From Candidatus Moraniibacteriota bacterium (GTDB lineage: Bacteria > Patescibacteriota > Minisyncoccia > Moranbacterales > UBA2206): DNA of 54,643 nt. The translations under genes and the position numbers were made by a program. The notes beneath the pieces are model-generated. The model saw only the letters and a list, made by a program, of their open reading frames with translations, did no database searches and had not been told where the DNA came from. Positions 7,273 through 13,314 of the stretch are shown piece after piece (the stretch's first letter is position 1; each line of letters opens with the position of its first letter). Location of the stretch: NCBI GenBank assembly GCA_026396175.1, contig JAPLXG010000004.1, positions 1-54,643 of the forward strand, written 5' to 3'.

Positions 7273-7932
7273 TTATAAACTCACATATTTCACCGGCAAA
7301 ACTTTGCGGAAAATTCCGGCGAAAATGAATGAGTCGGATTTGTGGATGAAGATTGGTTGATGGATCGGATTGGTTGATTTGGGAAAAAGGCCAATCACAT
7401 CTTCGCTGACTTTTTTGTAGCGCTTGATGGTTGCCATTCCATTCACTACCGCAACAACAATTTTGCCTTCCAACTCTTCCTGCTGTTCATATTTTTCAAA
7501 AATGACATAATCGCCGTCGTTGATTTTTTCTTTGTCCATTGAATCGCCGAGAGCCTTCACCGCAAAAAGTAGCGACTCGTCTTTGTCGCGAAAAAGGGCT
7601 TTAGAAATTTGCAAAAAGCCATCGACATTATCCTGCGCATAGGCCAGCGCTTCGCCGCAAGACGCCAAGCCATAGACTGGAACAGAGAAGATATTTTTGA
7701 AATTAGTATAATTCTTATTTTCCACCAGATAAATTTTCTTTTTCTTGTCGCGCTTGATCAAATCTTTTTTCTCCAACGATTCAATCACTTGCATCACCGA
7801 TTTCAAACTGTCTCTCCCGCCTTGGGACTCTAAAAATTTTTGCAAACGATAACTAGTGGGGTTTTCTTTCCCCTGACTAATTAGTTCTCGAATTGATTCG
7901 AGAATGTTTTGTTGTTTGGCCGTTAGAAGCAT
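7273..7932 (-). CDS. lexA: LexA-like S24 autocleaving repressor
   Basis: 219 residues. The N-terminal ~70 resemble the LexA winged helix (LTAKQQNILESIRELI...), and the C-terminal part is an S24 peptidase domain. The Ser/Lys dyad is visible: Ser131 in ALGDSM and Lys170 in MATIKRY. The self-cleavage bond is probably Cys92-Gly93 (LASCGEA); LexA normally has Ala-Gly, whereas Cys-Gly is the UmuD-type bond. With uvrA, uvrB and uvrC in the same window it is the natural candidate SOS regulator, but no matching operator was identified. The end of a family A repeat lies 8 bp before the ATG and offers a G-rich GGTGGGGG. No other Shine-Dalgarno is seen. Confidence 0.82.
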   Translation of the reverse strand: MLLTAKQQNILESIRELISQGKENPTSYRLQKFLESQGGRDSLKSVMQVIESLEKKDLIKRDKKKKIYLVENKNYTNFKNIFSVPVYGLASCGEALAYAQDNVDGFLQISKALFRDKDESLLFAVKALGDSMDKEKINDGDYVIFEKYEQQEELEGKIVVAVVNGMATIKRYKKVSEDVIGLFPKSTNPIHQPIFIHKSDSFIFAGIFRKVLPVKYVSL

Positions 7933-7940
7933 AATTTTGT

Positions 7941-8076
7941 TTTATCCCCCACCACTTTTCCGCTTATAAATTACCACGACTCTATTAGCTACATATTACA
8001 CGGCGCTATCAGCAGCAATTCAATAAGCTTTTTTAATTGCGCACAAAGTGCGAGCGGAAAAGTGGTGGGGGATGAA
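7941..8076. repeat. Family A inverted-repeat element, copy A1
   Basis: 136 bp bounded by TTTATCCCCCACCACTTTTC and its inverse AAAAGTGGTGGGGGAT, with a small hairpin GCGCACAAAGTGCG just inside the right end and an AT-rich unique centre. There is no open frame of note, so this is a MITE-like element. It lies between lexA and the small gene at 8209. Confidence 0.9.
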
Positions 8077-8138
8077 TTTAATTAATTACAGTGTTATTTT
8101 ACCATTGATAGCCTAACACTGTCAAGTAGCTACTCTCA

Positions 8139-8177
8139 AGAAAAAACAAGGCCAGTCGCGAGAGTCTCGAAACTGGC
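8139..8177 (-). terminator. Intrinsic terminator
   Basis: Minus-strand GCCAGTTTCGAGA / TCTCGCGACTGGC hairpin followed by CTTGTTTTTTC, just after the stop of the 64-aa gene. Confidence 0.75.
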
Positions 8178-8208
8178 TGTTTGTGGCAAAACTATCCTGG
8201 ATCGGTTC

Positions 8209-8403
8209 CTAATAAAACACCACTCGATCCTTCTCGGAAAGGAGCAGCTCTTCAGAATCCTGTAAATTAAATATACCCTTTTTGATAATGCCAACCATAT
8301 GAGCATTATCAAAAAGACCCGGATACAGCTCTTTGACATGTGTCCAAAGCTGTCCAACAGTATTGAAACCGTCGGCACCAAATTCATTGTCTCTTTTGAT
8401 CAT
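8209..8403 (-). CDS. Small protein (64 aa), possible MoaD-like fold
   Basis: Pattern FNTVGQLWTHVKELYPGL (~13-30), MVGIIKKG, then ELLLSEKDRVVFY resembles MoaD-type beta-grasp proteins: T-V-x-x-L, then Y-P-x-L, then a final L-x-x-x-D-x-V. It lacks the diglycine tail. It resembles the 61-aa protein at 5840 in length and ending, so the two may be distant paralogues (inference). A strong AAAGGAGGG precedes the ATG. It is a single-gene unit: a predicted promoter is at 8448-8476 and a terminator at 8139-8177. Confidence 0.6.
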   Translation of the reverse strand: MIKRDNEFGADGFNTVGQLWTHVKELYPGLFDNAHMVGIIKKGIFNLQDSEELLLSEKDRVVFY

Positions 8404-8447
8404 GACTTCCCTCCTTTTAATGTAGCGGCTTCTATTTGCCTAGCTAA

Positions 8448-8476
8448 ACACTAATTCAACTAATTGCCTTTGTCAA
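8448..8476 (-). promoter_or_regulatory. Predicted promoter
   Basis: Minus-strand TTGACA (8471-8476), 17-bp spacer, TAGTGT (8448-8453), about 45 bases before the ATG of the 64-aa gene. Confidence 0.45.
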
Positions 8477-8483
8477 ATATCAA

Positions 8484-8520
8484 CCAAAAAAACAGAACCA
8501 AGAAACTAATCTCGGTTCTG
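8484..8520 (-). terminator. Intrinsic terminator
   Basis: Minus-strand CAGAACC..GGTTCTG stem followed by TTTTTTT, 28 bases after the stop of the anchored thioredoxin-fold gene. Confidence 0.8.
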
Positions 8521-8547
8521 CTAAATTCTCTTTTTTTTCCGACAAAA

Positions 8548-9645
8548 TTAATTTCCGCAAGCAGCTCCGGCAGCAGCGCCAGAACCAGCAGGGGCAGTCC
8601 CCTCACCAAATCCTGATGCGGGAGCAGTTGTTGAAAGAGTTGTTGAACATTCTTTTGGAGCAGTTTTGAATCCGGAACAGATTGTTTTGAGAAGACTGGC
8701 TGAATCTCGTCCAGCGGCAGAAGCTTCCGCGCCATTGATCACGAGCGTCGGAGAACCTTTCACGCCATATTTATCATTGTCCGCTTTGTTCACCTCAAAC
8801 ATTGGGAAAGTTCCTTGATAGGTACTCTTGTCCTGGAAATCTTTCGTCACATTAAACTGTTTGTCTGCTTGGGTCATACAACTTGCCACTGTTGCGGCAT
8901 TGACGCCGGCAGATTGCATACAGCTGGTTTCTGTTCCTTTTCCGACCTTAAGAAAGCAGGTCAGATAGGTGCTCAGCTTGGCCGGTTGATTTTTTTGGAT
9001 ACAATATTGTCGCAAGTTTTCATCCAACTCTTTTCGGTCATTAGAAGCGAGGTCATTATGCATCGAGTAGGACACAAATTTCAAAGTATAATTGATCTTT
9101 GCTCCCAAGGCAGTAATGGCCGGGATGATGCCTTTTTCAATTTGCGTTCCATATGGGCAATAACTCATCACAAACAATTCCACCGTTGGTTTGTCGGTTT
9201 TGGGAATATCTGCTTGTTTCGCCGCCGCAGCTTGACTGGCGTCCGGCTTAGCTTTCTGTTCGATCTCGGCGATATCCATCACGCTGGGAAAAAATTTCGT
9301 TCCATCGACTGAAAGGTAGGAGGTGATGGTTTGTTTTTGTGTTCCCTCACCAATTTCCACCGCTACCTTAAACATTCCGTTCTCCTTGGTCACCGAAGCA
9401 ATATTCGCCTTCATTCCGCCTTGCATCAAATTATTGTTGATGAAATCCTCCACTTTCGTCTTCGCCTCAGCCTCACTTAAATTGTGCTTTTTCCAAACTA
9501 ATTTATAGTAAGCAAATCCACCAAGCACAACCACCAACAGCACCGTGGCGATTATTTTTGGCAGATGTTTTTTATACTTCTCGCAACCACACTTGTTTTT
9601 TTCACAACAGTCCGCGTCTTTGGACTCTTTTTTTTCTTCTTCCAT
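8548..9645 (-). CDS. Membrane-anchored thioredoxin-fold (DsbA-like) protein
   Basis: 365 residues. The cytoplasmic N-terminus is Cys-rich (ADCCEKNKCGCEKYKK, 11-26), followed by one transmembrane helix (~30-49) and an extracytoplasmic part. The thioredoxin-like motif VELFVMSYCPYG (C163-P-Y-G) with a later VKGSPTLVING (cis-Pro loop) places it with extracytoplasmic thiol oxidoreductases. The two-Cys motif is reduced to one Cys before PYG, so disulfide chemistry would need another Cys; several CxxxC-type cysteines follow (QYC, LTCF, SCM, ASCM). The tail is Ala/Gly/Ser-rich and ends AACGN. A family A repeat ends about 5 bp upstream of the ATG; a terminator follows. The likely role is extracytoplasmic protein folding or redox. 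Confidence 0.75.
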   Translation of the reverse strand: MEEEKKESKDADCCEKNKCGCEKYKKHLPKIIATVLLVVVLGGFAYYKLVWKKHNLSEAEAKTKVEDFINNNLMQGGMKANIASVTKENGMFKVAVEIGEGTQKQTITSYLSVDGTKFFPSVMDIAEIEQKAKPDASQAAAAKQADIPKTDKPTVELFVMSYCPYGTQIEKGIIPAITALGAKINYTLKFVSYSMHNDLASNDRKELDENLRQYCIQKNQPAKLSTYLTCFLKVGKGTETSCMQSAGVNAATVASCMTQADKQFNVTKDFQDKSTYQGTFPMFEVNKADNDKYGVKGSPTLVINGAEASAAGRDSASLLKTICSGFKTAPKECSTTLSTTAPASGFGEGTAPAGSGAAAGAACGN

Positions 9646-9650
9646 AGTTT

Positions 9651-9785
9651 ATTTATCCCCCACCACTTTTCCGCTTTTTTAAATTATTTTGCAACAGGTT
9701 ACCGCTCGGTCTTATACGCGATAACTCGCTAAATTATTTCTTGCCCGTACATAAGGTGCGAGCGAAAAAGTGGTGGGGGATGAAT
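9651..9785. repeat. Family A inverted-repeat element, copy A2
   Basis: Same TTTATCCCCCACCACTTTTC terminus and inverse as A1, with the GTGCGAGCG subterminal motif on the right. It abuts the start of the gene at 8548-9645. Confidence 0.9.
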
Positions 9786-9912
9786 TAAGTTTGTTATTTA
9801 TTAGTTTTATCGGCTCATTTCCGATACTTTTAGTATTATAAACAATCCGCAAATTTAGTGCAAGTATCCCGCAATGGCAGCTCTTGCCAAAAAATAATGC
9901 TCGTGATGCCAT

Positions 9913-10332
9913 TTAATGCGGCATCTGCGAAACAATCGCTCCCAAAATTTCTTGCCGAACAGCCGCCGCTTGCTCCTCTTTTCCCACATATTTAATTTCT
10001 TTACCCTCTACCGCGTTGGCGACAACGCAAGTCACGTATTTTAGCCGCTCAGCCAAACCATCTTTGCGAGTAGGACTAATCCTTTGCCCAATTTTTTCCA
10101 TTTCCCTGAGAATAGGCCACAGTCCCTGAAGATTGAATTTCTTTTCATCCGTGTAAACAATAACATTTTCCAACCTACTGAAAATATTCCTGACTTCTTC
10201 TTTCAGGGAATCTTCGATTTGTTCTTTGTTTGGAAATTCAATTATCTTCCCATTTCCCTCGCCACGAGACAGCATTTGCTCTCTCTTCGGCATACCGCCA
10301 GGAATAACGGTAAATTTATTTCCTTCGCTCAT
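9913..10332 (-). CDS. Hypothetical protein (139 aa)
   Basis: Not recognised. Soluble, mixed charge; it begins MSEGNKFTVIPGG and contains an Arg/Lys-rich centre (KIGQRISPTRKDGLAERLKY) and an acidic-amphipathic C-terminus. A longer frame starts at a TTG at 10350; the ATG at 10332 is preferred, though neither has a clear Shine-Dalgarno. It lies 13-30 bases after the Nudix gene on the same strand and so is probably the last gene of the 9.9-11.8 kb operon. Confidence 0.6.
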   Translation of the reverse strand: MSEGNKFTVIPGGMPKREQMLSRGEGNGKIIEFPNKEQIEDSLKEEVRNIFSRLENVIVYTDEKKFNLQGLWPILREMEKIGQRISPTRKDGLAERLKYVTCVVANAVEGKEIKYVGKEEQAAAVRQEILGAIVSQMPH

Positions 10333-10362
10333 AGATTTATTACTTTTCAAAAAATTATCCAG

Positions 10363-10866
10363 TCAACAGAACAACTCAAAATATCTCTTCATATTCGGCC
10401 CGAATTTCTCTGGCTGTTCCTTGAGTTGCTTTTCTAATTCTTCTGGCGAGATCCAATCCACCCCTTCAACTTCCTCCGCTTGTAATTCAAATTCGCTGAG
10501 CTTTTTATCCGTTGTCATCGTGTACCACTGAAGAAAAAAAGAATCATTATGCTGTCCCATTTTTATCTTGGGCCCCGGTTCTGGCTTGATATTTTCAAGT
10601 CCCAATTCTTCTTTGGCTTCCTTGATGATATTATCCAAATATGACTCGCCCACCTCAACAGTTCCCGCGACAGCCGGGCCCCATGTTCCCGGATGATGAA
10701 ACTTATTGCGATGACGCTTGGCAATTAAAATTTCCCCGCGAGAATTGGTCACCCACAAAGCAGAAACGCGACAGATATCTTGCTTTACCGTAGCACCTCT
10801 CTCTTTGAAGCCAACAACTTCGTCATTTTGATCAACTATGATTATTTTTTGTTTGGCTGGTTCCAT
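10363..10866 (-). CDS. Nudix hydrolase, IDI/YfcD-like
   Basis: 167 residues with a full Nudix box GTVEVGESYLDNIIKEAKEE followed by LG (~68-90), where the usual Arg of REUxEExGU is Lys. The start (KQKIIIVDQNDEVVGFKERG...) and the RVSALWVTNSRGEILIAKR strand resemble isopentenyl-diphosphate isomerase-type and YfcD-type Nudix proteins, which act on nucleoside or prenyl diphosphates. The substrate cannot be told from sequence. It lies six bases after the DUF523 gene on the same strand. Confidence 0.85.
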   Translation of the reverse strand: MEPAKQKIIIVDQNDEVVGFKERGATVKQDICRVSALWVTNSRGEILIAKRHRNKFHHPGTWGPAVAGTVEVGESYLDNIIKEAKEELGLENIKPEPGPKIKMGQHNDSFFLQWYTMTTDKKLSEFELQAEEVEGVDWISPEELEKQLKEQPEKFGPNMKRYFELFC

Positions 10867-10872
10867 AATTTT

Positions 10873-11286
10873 TTATAAATCTTCTTCCGTCAAAACTTCG
10901 ATGCCATTTTCTTTGAGCAGTTTCGTCGTGATTCCATCACCTTCAATAATATTTCCTGAAAAAGTCCCGTCATAAATTTTCCCGCATCCGCAAGAAGGAC
11001 TCTTTTGTTTCATAATAACACTCTTTATTCCTTTAGCCTTGGCAATCTTCAAAACTTGCTCGGCGCCCTTTTTGAAGCTGGCTGTAACGTCAACCCCGCT
11101 TTTCGTGAAAACTCTATCACCTTTTGGCTCAGTTTGTTCTCGCGGAGTTGAAAAACCGCCCAACTGTTCCGGGCAAACTGGAATCAAAATTTCTTTTTTA
11201 GCCAATTCCAAAACTTTCTCATTAGCTTTGTCGCCGCCATCATAGCGGCATTTTATGCCCAGAAGACATGCACTGCAAAGTTTCAT
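10873..11286 (-). CDS. DUF523 family protein
   Basis: 137 residues, with the hallmark DUF523 motifs SACLLGIKCRYDG (5-17), VCPEQLGGFSTPRE (~37-50) and KSPSCGCGKIYDG (~95-107). The conserved cysteines suggest a metal or cluster site; the biochemical role of the family is not established. The start codon overlaps the stop of the HIT gene by 4 bases, a sign of coupled translation. Confidence 0.88.
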   Translation of the reverse strand: MKLCSACLLGIKCRYDGGDKANEKVLELAKKEILIPVCPEQLGGFSTPREQTEPKGDRVFTKSGVDVTASFKKGAEQVLKIAKAKGIKSVIMKQKSPSCGCGKIYDGTFSGNIIEGDGITTKLLKENGIEVLTEEDL

Positions 11287-11786
11287 AGTTTTTTTCTTAT
11301 TGATAGAGCCAACTTGCTTAATTTTTTAAAATCCGCCATTGGACCATCAGCTGAACTCAGGTAGCCTGCATATTTTTTGAAGTAATCAGTTTTTTCACTA
11401 TTGTATCGTTTCCAAATCCCCTTTTTCATGTGTCCCGTTCCGTGCATCGGAATGAGCTTAATGTGCGCATGATCAATTCCAGTGCCTTCCATAATGAGCC
11501 CGACTCGACCAACATCTTTGAAATAGTTTTCTAAGATTTTTGCCACTCTTTTGGCAGCCAAAATAAATTTCAAAAGAGCCTTATCCTCCATTTTCAAAAC
11601 GTCACTGGCGTAATGCTTTTTGGGAATGATCATCGCAAACCCCTCAGTATTAGGAAAAGGAGAAAGCCAAGCCATAAAATCCCTATCCTCCCAAATTAAA
11701 CCATCGCCCAAAGGTTTAATTTTGCCCTTGGCGATTTCACAAAAGATACATCCGCCTGCGTCTGTTTTGGTTTTATAGTTTGCCAT
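11283..11786 (-). CDS. HIT-family nucleotide hydrolase/transferase
   Basis: 167 residues. N-terminal CIFCEIAKG (C13, C16) is the usual zinc end of HIT proteins, and GFAMIIPKKHY is the conserved strand. The HIT triad reads H106-A-H108-I-K110 instead of HxHxH: the middle His, the nucleophile in the family, is kept, while the third is Lys. The residues after it (LIPMHGTGHMKKG) are longer than usual. Expected chemistry is hydrolysis of a nucleoside phosphate ester such as Ap4A or AMP-lysine. First of the HIT/DUF523 pair, translationally coupled to the next gene. Confidence 0.85.
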   Translation of the reverse strand: MANYKTKTDAGGCIFCEIAKGKIKPLGDGLIWEDRDFMAWLSPFPNTEGFAMIIPKKHYASDVLKMEDKALLKFILAAKRVAKILENYFKDVGRVGLIMEGTGIDHAHIKLIPMHGTGHMKKGIWKRYNSEKTDYFKKYAGYLSSADGPMADFKKLSKLALSIRKKL

Positions 11787-11817
11787 AATATTTTCGTGTT
11801 ATCTTACTCATCCCAAA

Positions 11818-12303
11818 TTATTGTATATTGCCATTTATAATATTCAGCCCATACTCAGTAAAAGCCTCACCCCGATGGCTTGCGGTCAAGTCATTTTTAA
11901 CACTAATCTTATAACCCAAATCAAAACCATCATAGGCAGACGCAAGAACACATGCGTCTGTGTCGAAACCGCACAAAGTTAGTTCTGCTATTTTATTTTT
12001 TTTAATATATCTAAGAAAAGATTTTGATTTGAAAATGGAATATGTACTTTTAATAAAAACTGTATCTTTTTTCGTATAGGGTAAAAGATTTTTGCAAATG
12101 TCGGTGTCTGGCGATGAGCACATTTTTTTCCAGCTTAAATTATTCCAAAAACTTGAGCCTTTATTGTTTACAAATTTGGCAAACAAAATATAGTCAAAAT
12201 TAGTTTGCTTTATGTATTTTTCGATTTTCAGAGGCAGCTTTTCCGTGTAGCTATTAATATAGTAGTTTTGGACATCAATAATGAGCAAGGCTTTTTTTGA
12301 CAT
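11818..12303 (-). CDS. Isochorismatase-like cysteine hydrolase
   Basis: 161 residues of the isochorismatase-like fold: Asp10 in LLIIDVQN, Lys85 in VFIKSTYSIF and Cys118 in GFDTDACVLASA make the catalytic triad of this family. Members hydrolyse amides or vinyl ethers (nicotinamidase, ureidoacrylate hydrolase and others). The protein is at the short end of the family and the substrate is not predictable. It stands 32 bases upstream of the HIT gene on the same strand. Confidence 0.85.
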   Translation of the reverse strand: MSKKALLIIDVQNYYINSYTEKLPLKIEKYIKQTNFDYILFAKFVNNKGSSFWNNLSWKKMCSSPDTDICKNLLPYTKKDTVFIKSTYSIFKSKSFLRYIKKNKIAELTLCGFDTDACVLASAYDGFDLGYKISVKNDLTASHRGEAFTEYGLNIINGNIQ

Positions 12304-12334
12304 GAGTTTTATTTAGAGTCCATTATTTACTGTC

Positions 12335-12357
12335 GGTTCAAGTCTCTGACTTGAACC
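12335..12357. repeat. Small palindrome GGTTCAAGTC-TCT-GACTTGAACC
   Basis: Perfect 10-bp arms around TCT, 30 bp upstream of the isochorismatase-like start. There is no T run, so it is probably another short palindromic repeat and not a terminator. Confidence 0.6.
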
Positions 12358-12425
12358 TTTCATTTCTTACCCAACTTTATCATAAACAATAGCTATTTTC
12401 AACGTGTAGCCGGGTTGGCATAAGA

Positions 12426-12486
12426 ATAAAAAAGCCGCGCGGGTTCTGTTGTAAACTCAAAGTTTGCAATCAAAACCACACGCGGC
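12426..12486 (-). terminator. Intrinsic terminator
   Basis: Minus-strand GCCGCGTGTGGTT...AACCCGCGCGGC stem followed by TTTTTTATTC, 40 bases after the stop of the membrane protein gene at 12527. Confidence 0.8.
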
Positions 12487-12526
12487 CAAAGGAGTCTGCT
12501 TTTTCAGATTATTTTCTATACATAAG

Positions 12527-13165
12527 CTAATCAGAAAAAATAACCCAGGGATGCTCATCAATCCATACCCAATGTCTTTCCCAATCCCTCAAAGTCATCC
12601 ACGACGATCCCAGGGATGCCAGATGAAGCATCTCCTCTTCTAACGCCCTTATTTTAGCCCAGCGCTCACCACAGTCCGTCGCCGCATCTGTCAGTATTTT
12701 TCTTGCCTTACTTGGAATCTTTCCTTTTTTGGGCGGTTCAATATGAGTGGCGCCGTACCAAGAACAGTGCTCATTAAATGCCAGCCACGTCTGATTTGCC
12801 TCGAAAAGAGCGTGCAGCGATTTATCTCTATCGGTTCTGTCCCCCCAACTAGCATCTCTTTTCAGATACCGATTTACATCACGATACAACATCCAGAGAT
12901 AGCGATCATAGCTTCTGTCAAGAAGCTTAAACACTTCATCTCTGGCACAGGCACGCCTCCTTTTGTCGAACATTATACTGTTAATGTACGCCATCCCTTG
13001 CTCGACGCAGGGATGAGCGTAGCCACCACGATCCTCTGCGATTATTTCCCAAAGATGGGAAAGATCTGCATAGAATTCTGCTTTTTTGGTCATTTCGCGC
13101 AATTTTATCCACGCTACTACGACCACGATACACACGATAATCGCCCAAATTACATGACTGTTCAT
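12527..13165 (-). CDS. Hypothetical membrane-anchored protein (212 aa)
   Basis: Not recognised. One N-terminal transmembrane helix (VIWAIIVCIVVVVAWI, ~5-20) followed by a soluble, Trp/Arg/His-rich helical domain (for example YDRYLWMLYRDVNRYLKRD, RDWERHWVWIDEHPW). AAAGGAG lies 10-13 bases upstream of the ATG. It has its own terminator. The sequence has a higher Trp content than its neighbours. Which side of the membrane the soluble part lies on is not clear. Confidence 0.65.
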   Translation of the reverse strand: MNSHVIWAIIVCIVVVVAWIKLREMTKKAEFYADLSHLWEIIAEDRGGYAHPCVEQGMAYINSIMFDKRRRACARDEVFKLLDRSYDRYLWMLYRDVNRYLKRDASWGDRTDRDKSLHALFEANQTWLAFNEHCSWYGATHIEPPKKGKIPSKARKILTDAATDCGERWAKIRALEEEMLHLASLGSSWMTLRDWERHWVWIDEHPWVIFSD

Positions 13166-13314
13166 GAGGACCTACTCCTTTATTTTGTTTGGGCATAATT
13201 GCCCTAATTTAAGGTGCTATTTATTTCTCAGGCGTTAGGCCCAAGAATACACCGAACGTAGCATAGAAATTCAACCTAATCAAGTTGATAGCTATTTTGA
13301 ATCTTATTTCTTAC

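Noticed and set aside
7941-8076. Target-site duplications flanking family A elements
   Set aside because: No convincing direct repeat of 2-9 bp could be found beside the six copies, so a standard DDE transposase origin is not shown.
12335-12357. tRNA T-arm-like GGTTCAAGTC
   Set aside because: It is one half of a short palindrome; no acceptor, D or anticodon arm can be built around it.
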